DNA of 15,006 bases, from assembly GCA_018712465.1 (NCBI GenBank), contig DVGY01000055.1, positions 1 through 15,006 of the forward strand, in the 5' to 3' direction. This DNA comes from Candidatus Egerieicola pullicola. GTDB lineage: Bacteria > Bacillota > Clostridia > Oscillospirales > Ruminococcaceae. A program made the translations under genes and the position numbers. Of this stretch, positions 13,453-15,006 are shown piece after piece. Under the pieces are notes generated by a model. It saw only the letters and a list, made by a program, of their open reading frames with translations, was not told where the DNA came from and made no database searches. How positions within the stretch are numbered: the first letter of the stretch is position 1; each line of letters starts with the position of its first letter.

Positions 13453-13608
13453 TCAGCACCTCTTGGGAGGCTGTTCCGGCCGGTTTAACAGCACCATAAA
13501 GCTTTCCCGCTCCCGGCGGCCAGTAATCTCCAGATCATAGCTGGTGACTATCTCCGGAATCAGGCCGCTGTTCGGCGCGGCATACCGACAAAGCGGTATC
13601 GTGACATT
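13453..13608 (-). pseudogene. Coding-like stretch without a proper start, possible frameshifted small gene
   Basis: One minus-strand frame reads about 50 residues ending in ESFMVLLNRPEQPPKRC and has codon use like its neighbours. It has no in-frame ATG before the C-terminal part, and the only upstream start codon (TTG 13677) lies inside the ArsC-like gene without a ribosome site. The ArsC-like stop codon overlaps an ATG (TAATG, 13609-13605) whose own frame stops after 15 codons (MSRYRFVGM...). A single-base frame change would join this start to the longer frame, so a frameshifted or decayed gene is plausible. I do not recognise the product. Confidence 0.3.
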
Positions 13609-13960
13609 ACCCTTCTTGGAATCCTTCCCATTCCGCCGGACGAAAACCCACGCAAACCAGATTTTCTGAAACTCCAATGGGACGCTTTACCAACATCCCG
13701 TTTTGGGAGAGCAGCCGACGCTGTTCCTCCTCCGGCATGGTGGGAAGTTTTTCCTTTAAATCCAATTCCCGATACAGCTTTCCGCTGGTGTTAAAAAACT
13801 TCTTTAACGGCAAACCGCTTTTTTGCTGCCAGAGGGAAAGTTCTTCTTCCGTAGGGGGCTGCTGGGTGATGGAACGTTTGGTGTAAGAAATTCCATGTTC
13901 TACCAACCACTTTTCCGCCTTTTTACAGGTGGAGCAATTTTCATAACACAAAAACAGCAT
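13607..13960 (-). CDS. ArsC/Spx-family thioredoxin-fold protein
   Basis: This 117-residue cytoplasmic protein of the arsenate reductase/Spx superfamily has the N-terminal motif CYENCSTCKKAEKWL with cysteines C5, C9 and C12 (CSTC redox pair). The family hallmarks FFNTSGKLYRELDLKEKLP and LVKRPIGV follow, and it closes with VGFRPAEWE. The second Cys of CxxC favours a thiol-redox or Spx-like role over true arsenate reduction, and no arsenic genes are nearby. ATG 13960 is chosen because AGAGG is 8 bp upstream, within the stop region of the LUD gene; the in-frame GTG at 13969 is part of that site. It is the third gene of the malic enzyme-LUD operon, 12 bp after the LUD stop codon. Confidence 0.9.
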   Translation of the reverse strand: MLFLCYENCSTCKKAEKWLVEHGISYTKRSITQQPPTEEELSLWQQKSGLPLKKFFNTSGKLYRELDLKEKLPTMPEEEQRRLLSQNGMLVKRPIGVSENLVCVGFRPAEWEGFQEG

Positions 13961-13972
13961 GAAACGCACCTC

Positions 13973-14602
13973 TCAATATCCTAAGGATTCCCCCACCAAA
14001 AGCACTTTAATCCGGTTGGGAATCATCTGAGGGCCTAGCGCCACAAAGCTGGCACAGATCCGGTCCTTAGACAGGCAGTGCATACATTCCCCGGTTTGGA
14101 CACAAGGAGTGTTTTTGTGCAGACGGGCGGCATTTTTGGGGGCGCTGACGGTTTGGTTGCGGCGAATGGCAGCTTCCAGGTTTTCGCAGATCTTATTGAT
14201 CCCCGCCACCACGATTACAGTATCCGGACCGTAGATCATAGCAGCTACCCGATTTCCCCGGCCATCCACGTTGTAAAGGTAGCCATCCTGGGTCACGGCG
14301 TTGGAAGAGGTCAAAAACACGTCACTGGTAAAGGCCCGGCGAAACAGGTCCTTCAGTTCCTCCGAAGTCAATCCGGGGGCAAAGCGGTCCAAAACCTCCA
14401 ATTCCCCTTGGGCGCCCATCTGCCGGATACCGTTTAACACGCCGGTTTCCTCTAAGGTTACAGAACCGCCAAACGCCACGGTTGCCCCTTGGGGAATCCA
14501 CTCCAAAATTTTCGGAAGCACATCCCAGCGACTATCCACATACTCCGCCACCATCCGATTGCGGCGCAACGCTTCTAAGGTTTTGCTTACATATTCTTCC
14601 AT
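13973..14602 (-). CDS. LUD-domain (lactate utilization-type) protein
   Basis: This 209-residue protein of the LUD (LutC/YkgG-like, DUF162) family has conserved segments VAFGGSVTLEETG (42-54), DVFLTSSNAVTQDGYLYNVD (94-113), GNRVAAMIYGP (116-126) and VVAGINKI (131-138), and four cysteines near the C-terminus (C167, C173, C176, C183). LutC supports L-lactate oxidation through the LutABC Fe-S complex, but no LutA or LutB is visible here. Single LUD proteins of this kind are common in Clostridia and their reaction is not established. The cysteines could bind a cluster. It starts 4 bp after the malic enzyme stop codon with GGGGAG 9 bp upstream, so it is co-transcribed and probably linked to central carbon or redox metabolism. 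Confidence 0.87.
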   Translation of the reverse strand: MEEYVSKTLEALRRNRMVAEYVDSRWDVLPKILEWIPQGATVAFGGSVTLEETGVLNGIRQMGAQGELEVLDRFAPGLTSEELKDLFRRAFTSDVFLTSSNAVTQDGYLYNVDGRGNRVAAMIYGPDTVIVVAGINKICENLEAAIRRNQTVSAPKNAARLHKNTPCVQTGECMHCLSKDRICASFVALGPQMIPNRIKVLLVGESLGY

Positions 14603-14606
14603 GACT

Positions 14607-15006
14607 TTATTCTCCCCGTTTTACGGCGTTTTCGACGGCTTTGGCCACATTTTCGGCCACAGCCGGATTAAAGGGATCGGGCAGGATGTAATCGGTGCGC
14701 AGTTCGTCATCGGGAATGATTCCGGCAATGCCATAGGCCGCTCCTACCTGCATTTCGTCGGTGATGTCCCTGGCTCTGGCCCGCAGCGCTCCCTTAAAGA
14801 TTCCCGGGAACGCCAGCACATTGTTGATTTGGTTAGGGAAATCGCTCCGGCCGGTGCCCACAATATAAGCTCCGGCAGCCAGCGCTTCATCCGGCATAAT
14901 TTCCGGCACCGGATTGGCCATGGCAAAGACCACCGGTTTTTCATTCATGCTTTGAATCATAGCGGGAGTGACCATATTGGGCTTGGATACGCCGATAAAC
15001 ACATCT
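14607..15006 (-). CDS. NAD(P)-dependent malic enzyme, C-terminal part (partial)
   Basis: The frame is open to the right edge, so only about the last 133 residues are present. DVFIGVSKPN, FAMANPVPEI, AYIVGTGRSDFPNQINN and AFPGIFKGALRARA are the strongly conserved C-terminal segments of bacterial malic enzymes (oxidative decarboxylation of malate to pyruvate and CO2). The asparagines in ANPVPE and FPNQINN match the substrate/cofactor-site residues of the family. The GTG at 15002 is an internal valine (DVFIGV), not a start. NAD versus NADP use cannot be judged because the Rossmann fingerprint lies outside. It is the first visible gene of a leftward operon with the LUD and ArsC-like genes. Confidence 0.94.
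   Translation of the reverse strand, partial: DVFIGVSKPNMVTPAMIQSMNEKPVVFAMANPVPEIMPDEALAAGAYIVGTGRSDFPNQINNVLAFPGIFKGALRARARDITDEMQVGAAYGIAGIIPDDELRTDYILPDPFNPAVAENVAKAVENAVKRGE

Noticed and set aside
1..15006. CRISPR array, insertion sequence, phage genes or rRNA
   Set aside because: No regularly spaced repeats, transposase, integrase or rRNA-like sequence was recognised on either strand.

Overview
The window looks like chromosomal DNA from an anaerobic, moderate-GC Firmicute, most plausibly a gut-type Clostridia of the Oscillospiraceae kind. The inference rests on short intergenic spacers, strong AGGAGG-type ribosome binding sites, consensus TTGACA/TATAAT promoters, a minimal SufC-SufB pair in place of a full suf operon, a CmpB-type membrane protein, and an NAD(P)-type malic enzyme beside a LUD protein. 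No phage, IS element, CRISPR array or rRNA was seen.

Region 1 (1-4091) is a sulfur redox locus. A leftward operon encodes an 858-residue protein that joins a CoA-disulfide/NADH-persulfide reductase, a rhodanese domain, a siroheme sulfite reductase half and two [4Fe-4S] clusters. It is followed after 12 bp by a second, standalone copy of the sulfite reductase part, cut by the left window edge. A divergent LysR regulator is the likely controller. The two promoters overlap, and a T-N11-A dyad lies on the regulator's -10 element.

Region 2 (4212-5900) holds tRNA-Val(CAC), a small conserved protein, a membrane-anchored heavy-metal-associated (HMA) protein behind a consensus promoter with an iron-box-like dyad, tRNA-Gly(CCC), and a CmpB-family membrane protein. 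Region 3 (6105-7896) is a two-gene sufC-sufB operon with a clear promoter and terminator.

Region 4 (7968-13416) resembles a lantibiotic self-protection module. It has a leftward response regulator/histidine kinase pair, and a divergent rightward operon of a LanF-like ATPase (with the family's glutamate E-loop), two permeases (LanE-like, LanG-like), a three-helix 94-residue membrane protein and a lipoprotein, closed by a strong terminator. Three GTAAGGTA direct repeats, spaced 11 and 22 bp, lie in front of the transporter operon and are probable response regulator sites. No bacteriocin precursor or modification gene is visible in the window.

Region 5 (13453-15006) is a leftward operon: the C-terminal part of a malic enzyme, a LUD-domain protein, an ArsC/Spx-like thioredoxin-fold protein, and a short coding-like stretch that lacks a good start and may be a frameshifted gene.
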